DNA of 64,000 nucleotides. Origin: Bacteroidota bacterium (GTDB taxonomy: Bacteria > Bacteroidota > Bacteroidia > Bacteroidales > Prolixibacteraceae). The notes beneath the pieces are model-generated. The model worked only from the letters and a program-made list of their open reading frames with translations, was not told where the DNA came from and ran no database searches. Made by a program: the position numbers and the translations under genes. Below, piece after piece: positions 16,149 to 23,776 of the stretch; within the stretch, counting starts at the first letter, position 1; each line of letters starts with the position of its first letter. The DNA is taken from NCBI GenBank assembly GCA_023251455.1, contig JAHEYT010000044.1, positions 1 to 64,000 on the forward strand. The letters are read 5' to 3'.

Positions 16149-16166
16149 TTAACCCATAATTAACCC
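16149..16166 (+). promoter_or_regulatory. TTAACCC direct repeat at 11-bp spacing upstream of the glycosyltransferase operon
   Basis: TTAACCC occurs at 16149-16155 and again at 16160-16166, exactly 11 bases apart and 57 bases before the start of the GT2 gene. It matches the heptamers at 12775-12803 and those (reverse strand) at 10051-10069. Confidence 0.45.
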
Positions 16167-16223
16167 TGATTCAGAAAGAAAAATCCCTTCAGGAAATAAT
16201 GAATTGTCTAAATAAACAAGACT

Positions 16224-17147
16224 ATGTTTTCACTCATAATTCCGGTTTATAATGAAGAGGGTCTGATCGATGAACTAGTTTCCCGTTCGGCAAAAGCGCT
16301 TGAATCGTTTACTCCAAACTATGAAATTCTGTTTATAAACGATGGCAGTACCGACTCCACTCTCCGGAAACTAATTGAAGCACGAAAACAATACTCAAGA
16401 ATAAAGATTGTTGATTTGTCCAGAAATTTCGGGCATCAGGCTGCCTTTACGGCCGGACTCGAAATGGCTATGGGGAACTATGTTGCGATGATGGACGGCG
16501 ATCTTCAGGATCCGCCCGAATTGCTGGCCGAAATGTACCGAAAGATTAAGGAAGAAGGGTTTGACATTGTTAGTGGGAAACGGCAAGGACGAAAGGGAAA
16601 ACGACTGAAAATTGCGACTAATTTATTCCATGCTTTTTTCAAACAGGCATCAGGAATGGAGGATATGGAAAACGCGGGCAATTTTTCAATCATGAACCGT
16701 GCAGCAGTAAATGCCATGCTACAAATGAAAGAAACGATTCGGTATCTGCCTGGTTTGCGCATGTTTATCGGGTTTAAACAAGGCTATGTTGATTATATCC
16801 GCGAAGACCGTTTGGAAGGAGAACCTAAAATGTCTCTCGGCAAACTGATCCTTTTAGGCGCCGATGCTATTTTTTCGTTCTCAAATTTTCCGATCAAGGT
16901 CTGTCTTTTTCTCGGAACCATTGGCACCATTGTCTTTTTCTTTGCGGGAGTGTATGCCCTGGTCGATAAATTATTCGGATGGTCGGTGTTAGGTTGGTCG
17001 TCAACTGTGTTAAGCATCTACTTTCTGGGTTCCATTCAGCTTATATTTCTGGGTGTTGTGGGCGAATATGTTTACCGGATTTACAAGGAATCCCAAAACA
17101 GGCCCATCTACCTGGTCAGGAAATTTTACGATGCCGAAACTGAATAA
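16224..17147 (+). CDS. Family 2 glycosyltransferase (polyprenyl-phosphate type, GtrB/ArnC-like)
   Basis: A 307-residue GT2 enzyme that would transfer a sugar from a nucleotide donor to polyprenyl phosphate at the inner membrane. The N-terminal domain has FSLIIPVYNEE, INDGSTD, LSRNFGHQAAFTAGLEMA and the DxD-type MMDGDLQDPPELL. The C-terminal part has two membrane helices (about 230-255 and 265-290), as in GtrB, ArnC and DPM1-like proteins. Its stop overlaps the start of the next gene by one base. That gene encodes a GT-C-like membrane protein, which could use the lipid-linked sugar. Confidence 0.88.
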   Translation: MFSLIIPVYNEEGLIDELVSRSAKALESFTPNYEILFINDGSTDSTLRKLIEARKQYSRIKIVDLSRNFGHQAAFTAGLEMAMGNYVAMMDGDLQDPPELLAEMYRKIKEEGFDIVSGKRQGRKGKRLKIATNLFHAFFKQASGMEDMENAGNFSIMNRAAVNAMLQMKETIRYLPGLRMFIGFKQGYVDYIREDRLEGEPKMSLGKLILLGADAIFSFSNFPIKVCLFLGTIGTIVFFFAGVYALVDKLFGWSVLGWSSTVLSIYFLGSIQLIFLGVVGEYVYRIYKESQNRPIYLVRKFYDAETE

Positions 17148-19213
17148 TGGGAGAAAAGAAGCTGAAGTTGGTTTTCGTGATTCTCGCATTGGCAATGCTG
17201 TTTGCCATGTTGCTGATCAGTCGCGATGCCGGTATTTCGGGCGACGAAGAAGTACATTACAAACAATCGGAAATGGTGTACAGCTATTTCAGCAGCTTAG
17301 GTAAAGATCAGTCTTCACTCGATACACCCAAAACTCACCTTAAATATTACGGCCAATCGTTCGACAACCTGGTCACCGTCTTAATTCATTGGTTCGGCAT
17401 TGAAGATATATACACTTTCAGGCATCTGATGTGCAGCATTTCAGGGTGGTTAACCGTTGTGGTTACAGCCCTTTTTGCGGCTTACATTTCGGGCTATGGA
17501 GCCGCGATTCTGGTATTGCTTCTGTTTGCGGTTTCCCCCGGATTCCTTGGCCATGCACAAAATAACCTGAAAGATATTCCTTTTGCGTTGGCCTACATCT
17601 CAAGTATTTATTATTCGCTGCGGGTGATTTTTACGCAAGCAAAAGCATCGAAAAAAGACATTTTACTGCTTATTCTGAGCATCGCCTTATCCATTGGAAT
17701 ACGTGCAGGCGGAATTCTGGTCATATTTTATCTCGGGTTTTTCATGTTCCTGAAATTTGCCCTGGATTGGGTTCAGCAAAATAAACCAGATTTAAAATAC
17801 CTGAAAAACCAATTGATGCTCGTCTTCGGAATTTCAATTTCAGGATATATGTTGGGGCTGATTCTTTGGCCATATGGGCTGCAAAACCCGATACTCAATC
17901 CATGGAAATCGTACCAGGTCATGTCGAATTACCCGATAACCATCAGGCAAATCTTTGAGGGGCATTTCGACTGGTCCGACTTCCATCCGTGGTACTATTT
18001 ACCCAAATACATGGCAATTACCATCCCGGTTGTTGTTTTTGCGGGCGTGGTCGCTTTCTTCCTGAATGTCAAAAAAAATTATTCTGTCAGCCAAAAATTG
18101 CAACTGTCTCTTTTGGGTTTCAGCATTCTGTTCCCAATCGTTTTTGTGGTGTTGATACAATCGAATTTATATGGTTCGTGGCGCCATTTTTTGTTTGTTT
18201 ACCCCGGAATTGTGCTGATTGCCGCCTTGGGCATTCATGCCCTTATTGCCCGATATAAACACCAGTTGGTTCGCGTTTCGGCAATTGTTCTGTTCCTGGT
18301 ATTGGCTGTTCATCCGGTGCGGTTTATGGCCGCCAACCATCCGTATTATTACCTGTATTATAACCAACTTACCGGAGGGCTGAAGGGCGCCTACGGAAAT
18401 TACGAAACCGACTATTATTACCACAGTATGCGCGAAGGCGCCGAATGGCTTCAGGAATACCTGAAAAGCAAGCCCAATAAAGCAGAAATTGTTGTTGGTG
18501 GTAATTTCCCCATCCAATGGTATTTCAGGAACAATAAAGCCATCGAATTTGTGTATTTCCCCTGGCAAAACCGGAGCGAATACAACTGGGATTATGTCAT
18601 TGTTGCCAACAGTTATATTCCGCCTTTCCAACTTAAAAATAAAATTTGGCCACCATCCAATACAATTCATACTATCTTTGCCGATGGAATTCCGATTTGT
18701 GCAGTCGTTGAGCGGGTTACAAAAGACGATTTAGCTGGCATTCAGGAACAAAATAAAGGCGATAACATTAAATCTGCGTTGTTATTTGAAAATGCTTTTA
18801 AATCTGACCCTCAGAATGAGCTGATCTGTTATAAATTTGCAGAGGTTTTACTGGCTATCGGGAAAGAGGATCAGGCTCATCAAATGTTAACTAAGTGTTT
18901 GGAAATTAATCCGGAATACGAAAAAGCATTAACCTTGTTGGGAGATGAGGCGCTGAAGAATAAAGAGGCGGAAAAAGCTGCCGGTTTTTACGAAAGAACA
19001 ATCGGGGCAAACCGGAAATACTATCGTGTTTACCCCAAACTAGCCGGAATTTATGCTGAAACCAATGTTCTGAAGGCGCGTAAAATTCTGAAAGATTGCC
19101 TGAAGCTGAATTCGAAATACAAACCAGCTCTTGAAGCGCTGGCTGATACATACCGGAAATCGGACCCGGATATTGCCCGAAAGTATGACGAACTGATACT
19201 GAAATTAAAATAA
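17147..19213 (+). CDS. GT-C/PMT-like membrane glycosyltransferase with C-terminal TPR repeats
   Basis: A 688-residue protein. After a first membrane helix comes an extracytoplasmic loop with ISGDEEVHY, the acidic motif position of ArnT/PMT-type GT-C enzymes. About ten more membrane helices follow to residue about 395. A periplasmic part comes next, and residues about 530-688 form TPR-like repeats (SDPQNELICYKFAEVLLAIG, CLEINPEYEKALTLLGDEAL). It likely uses the lipid-phosphate sugar made by the upstream GT2 protein to modify a glycan or protein outside the inner membrane. The one-base overlap suggests translational coupling. Confidence 0.75.
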   Translation: MGEKKLKLVFVILALAMLFAMLLISRDAGISGDEEVHYKQSEMVYSYFSSLGKDQSSLDTPKTHLKYYGQSFDNLVTVLIHWFGIEDIYTFRHLMCSISGWLTVVVTALFAAYISGYGAAILVLLLFAVSPGFLGHAQNNLKDIPFALAYISSIYYSLRVIFTQAKASKKDILLLILSIALSIGIRAGGILVIFYLGFFMFLKFALDWVQQNKPDLKYLKNQLMLVFGISISGYMLGLILWPYGLQNPILNPWKSYQVMSNYPITIRQIFEGHFDWSDFHPWYYLPKYMAITIPVVVFAGVVAFFLNVKKNYSVSQKLQLSLLGFSILFPIVFVVLIQSNLYGSWRHFLFVYPGIVLIAALGIHALIARYKHQLVRVSAIVLFLVLAVHPVRFMAANHPYYYLYYNQLTGGLKGAYGNYETDYYYHSMREGAEWLQEYLKSKPNKAEIVVGGNFPIQWYFRNNKAIEFVYFPWQNRSEYNWDYVIVANSYIPPFQLKNKIWPPSNTIHTIFADGIPICAVVERVTKDDLAGIQEQNKGDNIKSALLFENAFKSDPQNELICYKFAEVLLAIGKEDQAHQMLTKCLEINPEYEKALTLLGDEALKNKEAEKAAGFYERTIGANRKYYRVYPKLAGIYAETNVLKARKILKDCLKLNSKYKPALEALADTYRKSDPDIARKYDELILKLK

Positions 19214-19231
19214 CTATTAAAAATTGAAGCA

Positions 19232-19486
19232 ATGAAAAAATCACTTATGTTGGCCCTTGTAGGCTTGATGTTTGTTGGTGGAATGACCAAATCGTATGCT
19301 CAGGAAGATTCAGCTGCAGTTGCTGAAGAACCAAAAGATACCATTTCTATTGACACCATGGATCCAGTTTATTATGAAGAAGAAGCAACCAACGAATCAT
19401 CGAATACTATGACTTACGCTATCGTTGGTGGTGTTGTTGTTATTGGTGGAGCTGCGTTCTTTTTCATGCGCAAAAAGAAAAAGTAA
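19232..19486 (+). CDS. Small exported protein with C-terminal membrane helix and Lys tail
   Basis: An 84-residue protein. The signal peptide (MKKSLMLALVGLMFVGGMTK, cleavage near SYAQ) is followed by an acidic stretch rich in Glu, Asp and Thr, then a membrane helix (YAIVGGVVVIGGAAFFFM) and the tail RKKKK. The layout looks like a sorting signal without a recognisable sorting motif. The gene lies 18 bases after the glycosyltransferase gene and is probably in the same operon, which ends at the terminator at 19506-19538. Confidence 0.7.
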   Translation: MKKSLMLALVGLMFVGGMTKSYAQEDSAAVAEEPKDTISIDTMDPVYYEEEATNESSNTMTYAIVGGVVVIGGAAFFFMRKKKK

Positions 19487-19505
19487 TTACCCGGTTAAAC
19501 GCTAT

Positions 19506-19538
19506 AAAAAAGCTCTTCGGAAACGGAGAGCTTTTTTT
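19506..19538 (+). terminator. Rho-independent terminator
   Basis: AAAAAAGCTCT (19506-19516) and AGAGCTTTTTT (19527-19537) form the stem, with TCGG/CGG inside. The core AAGCTCTTCGGAAACG is shared with the minus-strand terminator at 23723-23754. Confidence 0.8.
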
Positions 19539-19647
19539 ATGACCGATGCTTTCGTAAAAAGACCGCTTTGTATTGGATTAGATATCAGCTCTAGCGGCTA
19601 GTTAATACTTAAATGCCTTTCAGGCTGCGTAGATATTTACATGGCTA

Positions 19648-20640
19648 TTAATTGTATAATAACGCACGGTAATATAAGATAAACTTACCATTTGGAGACC
19701 AAATTGGACTCATGCAAGCCCCAGGAATCTCGTTGATAACCCGATAATTACCACCATCCTTATCAACTATAGCTAAATTTGAATTTTCAGTTATAAATGT
19801 TACAGCATTACCTGATGGAGACCAGAAAGGAGAACTAATATTATCCTTATGCAGGATTGTATTTATATTTAATTCATTTGTATTCATTAAAACTAAATCA
19901 CCTCCGTAATCGGCATGAGAGGAAGAAAAAATGATATCATTAGTTGATAAATTACACATAGGGCTATAATTATACTTTTTGATGTTGGTAAGTTGATATT
20001 CCTTATTCTCAATAACATTATATTTATAAATCTGTGCAAAATTATCAGATATAAATCTACTATAAAATAGCTCTTTTGAGTCAGAGGACCAATCATACCA
20101 ATCTGCACTATTTGAAGCAGAGATAATATCTATTTGACCATCCATTGAGACAATACATAAACCTCTGTCTGAACTACACGCAATTTTTTTACCATCCTTA
20201 GACAATACAGGATACCATAAAGCAAAATCCGCATTAACAATTTGAGATTTGTTTGACCCATCAATATTTATCGAAAACAATTTATTTTCATCAATAAATA
20301 TTACTTTCTGTCCATCACGTGAAAAGCAGGGACTTGAACCTTTTGAAATAATTACATTATTCTCTGATCCGTTAATATTCATTATACAAATTCCACTATC
20401 ATTAGTGTAAAGAATCTTTTTACTATCAGGTGAAATAGAATATGAAGACTCTATTTTATCTGGACTTGAAGTAATCCTGATATTTTCATTTTTAGTTACG
20501 TCATAAAGATAAAAATCATAAAGCCCTATTTCTGTATCAATATCTTTAAGATTATTATATAGTCCATCATTCTTTTCACACGAGCAAAAGCTTAAAATCG
20601 CGAGTAAGTAATACAATCCCTTAAAATTATTTGTTCTCAT
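19648..20640 (-). CDS. WD40-like/PD40 beta-propeller lipoprotein
   Basis: A 330-residue exported protein. I start it at the ATG at 20640, since the longer version begins with TTG. The signal sequence ends in LAILSFCSCE, a likely lipoprotein cleavage site. The rest is a series of TolB/PD40-type blades: YSISPDSKKILYTND, CFSRDGQKVIFID, VLSKDGKKIACSSD, DWSSDSKELFYS, FWSPSGNAVTFIT, IWSPNGKFILYY. Such proteins bind ligands or partners at the envelope. It is markedly AT-rich compared with the glycosyltransferase operon and lies between REP-like hairpins, so it was probably acquired. Confidence 0.75.
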   Translation of the reverse strand: MRTNNFKGLYYLLAILSFCSCEKNDGLYNNLKDIDTEIGLYDFYLYDVTKNENIRITSSPDKIESSYSISPDSKKILYTNDSGICIMNINGSENNVIISKGSSPCFSRDGQKVIFIDENKLFSINIDGSNKSQIVNADFALWYPVLSKDGKKIACSSDRGLCIVSMDGQIDIISASNSADWYDWSSDSKELFYSRFISDNFAQIYKYNVIENKEYQLTNIKKYNYSPMCNLSTNDIIFSSSHADYGGDLVLMNTNELNINTILHKDNISSPFWSPSGNAVTFITENSNLAIVDKDGGNYRVINEIPGACMSPIWSPNGKFILYYRALLYN

Positions 20641-20713
20641 ATCTTTTAGTTTTTTCAATAGATGATATTTAACTGTTATTGGTTGCTTTTTTAATCATTA
20701 TCGATTGACTTTG

Positions 20714-20739
20714 CTGGCGAGGATTTGCAATCCGTGCCA
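20714..20739. repeat. REP-like palindrome
   Basis: TGGC-GAGGATT-TGC-AATCCGT-GCCA forms a hairpin with stem GGATT/AATCC and flanking TGGC/GCCA. The word GGATTTGCAATCC is a kind of palindrome often dispersed in Bacteroidota genomes. Confidence 0.4.
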
Positions 20740-20771
20740 ACTGTTATTCAATCATATTAATAATCTACCGT

Positions 20772-20813
20772 AGAGACGCCCAATTTGGCCGTCTCTACAA
20801 TTTGGGCGTCTCT
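20772..20813. repeat. Inverted repeat AGAGACGCCCAA/TTGGGCGTCTCT
   Basis: Twelve-base arms at 20772-20783 and 20802-20813 are perfectly complementary. The loop holds a further partial copy (GGCCGTCTCTAC), so the unit is made of related GTCTCT-ending words in both orientations. It has the appearance of a dispersed REP/MITE-like element. Confidence 0.5.
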
Positions 20814-20955
20814 GCTAAATAATGTTCACCTTTAATTCTTGTCCTTGTAGCTGATTTGGACACCGGTTAGATGTTCGCGCCGGCGAAGGGGTAAGCTGCC
20901 TGGTCGGAAAGATGCCCACCGAAAACCACGACTGCCGGACTTGCGGATAGCTGAA

Positions 20956-20963
20956 GTTAGCGG
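20956..20963 (+). repeat. attC-like right core (GTTAGCGG), start of gene cassette A
   Basis: TAGCTGAAGTTAGCGG at 20948-20963 has the same layout as TAGCTGATGTTATGCG at 21550-21565. GTTAGCGG is the exact complement of CCGCTAAC at 21431-21438, the relation expected between the first bases of an integron cassette and the left core of its own attC. The left half of this site is not clear. Confidence 0.5.
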
Positions 20964-20994
20964 TTCGTTGTTTTCTGTCGGCAAAATCACCTCT

Positions 20995-21366
20995 TTATTT
21001 CTTTGTGTCAACAACTGCAAGATTATTAATAAGTTTCCATTCGTTGTCAATATCCAACACTAATGAGTTATAAGATACAAAAGAATTCTCGGAACTCTCT
21101 AAACGTAGTTTGACCATTGCAATAGTTTCACTTTGGTCAATGTTTTCAATTTTCATTATCCTTGGTAATCCACCAAAAATTCCATCTTTAATATTTGATA
21201 AATATTTTTGTTTGTCGATTATTGTAACTCCAGAAGTTCCCATAAATCCATTGTTAGTTACTCGAAAGTCCTTGTGTAAAACTTTGTTTAATAGTATGGT
21301 GTCGCTGTTGTCGCCACCCTTTACGAAGTTTATTATTGCTTGTTTTATTTTCTCTGTCGTTGTCAT
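20995..21366 (-). CDS. NTF2-like (SnoaL/lumazine-binding-type) small protein in gene cassette A
   Basis: A 123-residue protein of the NTF2 fold, close to the putative lumazine-binding/SnoaL-like group. It begins with a helix TTTEKIKQAIINFVKGGDN, then KVLHKDFRVTNNGFMGTSGV, the D-K-Q-K-Y-L position, and ends with strands VKLRLESSENSF and NSLVLDIDNEWKLINNLAVV. There is no signal peptide, so it is cytoplasmic. Ligand or activity cannot be inferred. It runs against the presumed cassette orientation and fills cassette A (20957-21558). Confidence 0.7.
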   Translation of the reverse strand: MTTTEKIKQAIINFVKGGDNSDTILLNKVLHKDFRVTNNGFMGTSGVTIIDKQKYLSNIKDGIFGGLPRIMKIENIDQSETIAMVKLRLESSENSFVSYNSLVLDIDNEWKLINNLAVVDTKK

Positions 21367-21430
21367 AAGTATTTTGTCATTTGCATTATTTTGTCTAGTC
21401 AGGTATGTTTACGGTGTCGCCCTACGATGA

Positions 21431-21565
21431 CCGCTAACGTAGGAAGCTACACGCAGTTTGGGATTACGTGCAAATCTCATTCAATTTTGCGAAGCTGCAC
21501 GAGCGAAATGCTGACCGATAATTACACATCATACTCCCAAATTGACGGGTAGCTGATGTTATGCG
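21431..21565 (+). repeat. attC-like site (end of cassette A)
   Basis: A 135-base imperfect palindrome. CCGCTAAC (21431-21438) faces GTTATGCG (21558-21565), AGCTAC (21445-21450) faces GTAGCT (21549-21554), and CAGTTTGGGA (21454-21463) faces TCCCAAATTG (21535-21544) with one mismatch. Two outer boxes, two inner boxes and a variable centre are the architecture of integron attC sites. No integrase gene is in the window. Confidence 0.55.
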
Positions 21566-21618
21566 TTCGGCTTTTATTTTGTCAATTATCAACATTGTAA
21601 TTTTCATTTAAAGGCAAA

Positions 21619-21852
21619 ATGGCTACAATAAAACTGAGCATTCCTTTCTCGGAATTAGATGGGTTATCCCTAAAAGAGCAGTACGATAAGTTTGCAGAAC
21701 TGCTATATGCAATGGTCGTGGATGACACAGAAGAGGGTTGGAAGGAAAGCTATAATTACATCACTGTTCACAGTGGCTATTCCGTAAAGCGTCCAGACAA
21801 TTTTGAAGAACTTGGATTTCAAGGATCTCAAAAGAAGCAGGAAAGTCTATAA
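21619..21852 (+). CDS. Small hypothetical protein, cassette B
   Basis: A 77-residue protein (MATIKLSIPFSELDGLSLKE...) starting 54 bases after the presumed cassette boundary, where integron cassette genes usually begin. Residues 1-60 look like a normal acidic alpha/beta protein. The last 17 (FQGSQKKQESL end) look less so, and they overlap the 3' end of a minus-strand gene by 92 bases. Either the overlap is real or the 3' end was replaced. No family was recognised. Confidence 0.4.
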   Translation: MATIKLSIPFSELDGLSLKEQYDKFAELLYAMVVDDTEEGWKESYNYITVHSGYSVKRPDNFEELGFQGSQKKQESL

Positions 21853-22186
21853 GCTTTAGAAATTCTGTTATTCTTTGTTCTTTTAACACATCTTTAGTTG
21901 AATGTAAGTAAGAGTCCTTTATTGCGTTAATCAAATACTCATCTTCTATTTCGCTAATTGGTACGCTTGTCTTAATGGCGTAATATGATCTTGTTGTAAA
22001 CGCAGGAAGTCCCATGTGTGTTAAAGAAAAAGACCAATGAAACTTAACATTTACAGAATCGTCTGTGTTAGGTATTTTGTCTATTAACATGTCAATTTTA
22101 GGCGGAATATCATATGTGCACATTCCCATTGGATTAGTCATGTCGGATACTCCGAACCCGACACTTGTAAGTTCTAATCGTGTCAT
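21761..22186 (-). CDS. Hypothetical protein, cassette B
   Basis: A 141-residue protein (MTRLELTSVGFGVSDMTNPM...) without signal peptide. Its middle KFHWSFSLTHMGLPAFTTRS and the helical KDSYLHSTKDVLKEQRITEF look like a genuine folded domain. The final 30 residues overlap the convergent plus-strand gene, so one of the two 3' ends is probably secondary. No family was recognised. Confidence 0.45.
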   Translation of the reverse strand: MTRLELTSVGFGVSDMTNPMGMCTYDIPPKIDMLIDKIPNTDDSVNVKFHWSFSLTHMGLPAFTTRSYYAIKTSVPISEIEDEYLINAIKDSYLHSTKDVLKEQRITEFLKLIDFPASFEILEIQVLQNCLDALRNSHCEQ

Positions 22187-22336
22187 AATTTTAGAGGATT
22201 AATTATGGATTTTATCTTAAATGCAAAATGATATTAGTAAAAAAAATAGTCAACATAGAAAGAGACCATAGATGGCCTACAATGACTAACAGAGAGGTGT
22301 CGGTTGTTTATTTTCTGTCAATACCTATTTATAGGT

Positions 22337-22576
22337 CTATTGTAAGTTATTCAGAAATTCGTCCAAAGAGTCAGGGTGCACTTTAATTTTGGTGAATACG
22401 ATGTCTCCGTTAAACAACGTGTCTAACTCTGAATCTGGGGCTATTGTTTTCAGATAAATAGATCCGTCTGACGATATTAATTTTATCATGTCCGTGTTTA
22501 GATAAAATGTCGCGGTTGATGTGTCGTCCGAGTCTTCTATGTAATTTGATACCGAAGTTACTTTAATAAATTTCAT
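22337..22576 (-). CDS. Small hypothetical protein, cassette B
   Basis: A 79-residue acidic protein (MKFIKVTSVSNYIEDSDDTS...) with a strand-rich pattern: TATFYLNTDMIKLI, then SIYLKT, then KIKVHPDSLDEFLNNL. This is a style of small cytoplasmic protein that I have seen repeatedly in Bacteroidota accessory regions, without known function. It ends 53 bases before the truncated attC core. Confidence 0.55.
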   Translation of the reverse strand: MKFIKVTSVSNYIEDSDDTSTATFYLNTDMIKLISSDGSIYLKTIAPDSELDTLFNGDIVFTKIKVHPDSLDEFLNNLQ

Positions 22577-22911
22577 AGTATTTAATTTTTATGTAATGAT
22601 TAATGTATCAAGCTGCGCCATAAGCTGGCGCATAACTCTATAATATACGCAATACTCCTTCAAATTTATGAATATTATTAAATAACCAAATTATTGATTA
22701 GTATATTTTTCAAATCGTTGATTTTTAATTAAGTGTCTCTCTCAAACTTACGAAGTTAATCTTTCGCATTTCGTATTGTCAGTCTCAAAATATTCCGGAA
22801 ATATTCAGAAAAACAATACAAAATGCGAAGCCTAAAGATTGTCAAACTTTTATTTGTATTGAGCATATTTTATTCGCCCGCATGTCAATTGAAAACCAGC
22901 CGCTATAAAAC

Positions 22912-22947
22912 AACTGATCCGGCGAAATGTTAATCGCCGGATCAGTT
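22912..22947. terminator. Strong 14-bp hairpin (orphan)
   Basis: AACTGATCCGGCGA (22912-22925) and TCGCCGGATCAGTT (22934-22947) are perfectly complementary with an 8-base loop. No gene lies next to it and no T run follows. A second hairpin, CCCGATAT/ATATCGGG, is at 23004-23021. Otherwise 22637-23232 shows no coding sequence I can support. Confidence 0.45.
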
Positions 22948-23232
22948 CAGTTTGATACTCCCTCTCATATTACAAACACAGGGACTCTTTTGTAACAGCC
23001 TGTCCCGATATAAATATCGGGAAGGGGGAAATGGTTCTAAGTTTGTAACTCAATGCTAATTTTACATTTATTCCAAAGCCAAAACAAAGGGACAGTTGCA
23101 GTTATAAATCCCTTGCTAAAAGGTTACGATTGCAAATCATCATTATCCACTGCAAACTTTCCAGCATTTCCCGAAGGACAGGTTCTTTCGATAACATTGA
23201 TTGATTGAATTCAATAGCTATCTGAAAGGTAA

Positions 23233-23616
23233 CTTAAGAAATCGGAATAATATCTTAAGTTACTCAAATAATAACTTAAGATATTCAATCAGTAACTTAA
23301 GATATTCAATAAATAACTTAAGATATTTATTAAATAACTTCAGTATTCCTTAACCGGACTCAACAAACGCATTCAATACGTACCCGTATTTGTATAATAA
23401 CTACAGATGTTTAATAAAAAACCTTAGATTTTTAGTGAATAACTTAAGTTGTTTAATAAATAACCCAAGATTTTTAATGAATAACTTAAGATGTTCGGTG
23501 AATAACTTAAGATGTTCGGTGAATAACTTAAGTTATTCAGCAAATAGCAGAAGTAATAATCCTGAAAACGCCAGATATTAGATAAATACCTTTTGTGAAT
23601 ACCTGAATAACTTAAG
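23233..23616. repeat. 21-bp phased repeat array centred on CTTAAG
   Basis: CTTAAG or a one- to two-base variant occurs at 23233, 23254, 23275, 23296, 23317, 23338, 23401, 23422, 23443, 23464, 23485, 23506, 23527 and 23611. Every interval is an exact multiple of 21. The best unit is GAATAACTTAAGATGTTCGG plus one base (T), present twice in tandem at 23479-23521. The gap 23359-23380 and the stretch 23548-23590 have lost the core but keep the phase. A short open frame across the array (heptads such as NNLRCSV) is a by-product of the 21-base period. Confidence 0.85.
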
Positions 23617-23722
23617 ATTATAGAATGTCAGCGATTGTAATCTGCGAAATCATCAACGAATAACAAATTAACCGGATAGTTTTTCGCGCCCTGGTACCGT
23701 TGATTGAGACATTTGTGTCATA

Positions 23723-23754
23723 AAAAAAGCTCTTCGTTTCCGAAGAGCTTTTTT
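23723..23754 (-). terminator. Rho-independent terminator of the purine permease unit
   Basis: AAAAAAGCTCTTCG (23723-23736) and CGAAGAGCTTTTTT (23741-23754) are perfectly complementary with loop TTTC. On the minus strand it follows the permease stop by 22 bases and ends in a T run. Confidence 0.85.
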
Positions 23755-23776
23755 GTGCGTGTATTTTAAGTTCCGA

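Larger units (their letters stand above)
21559..22636 (+). mobile_element. Presumed gene cassette B (attC truncated)
   Basis: The segment begins with GTTATGCG (21558-21565) and has its exact complement CGCATAAC at 22629-22636, directly after the hairpin GCGCCATAAGCTGGCGC. This is the boundary relation of one integron cassette. After 22636 no matching right half is visible, so the array seems to be cut there. It holds one plus-strand and two minus-strand small genes. Confidence 0.4.

Noticed and set aside
18167-18670. 167-codon minus-strand frame
   Set aside because: It is a shadow of the GT-C/TPR gene, with no recognisable signal or domain.
22611-22636. Ordinary transcription terminator GCGCCATAAGCTGGCGC
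   Set aside because: There is no T run after the stem, and the adjoining CGCATAAC complements the cassette start 1 kb upstream, so a cassette boundary explains it better.
23390-23581. Open frame of 63 codons with repeats such as NNLRCSV
   Set aside because: It follows from the 21-base period of the DNA repeat, which gives a heptad in any open frame. Units outside this frame share the same DNA repeat but are not open.
23233-23616. CRISPR array
   Set aside because: Units are 21 bases long, directly adjoining and have no unique spacers; no cas genes are in the window.
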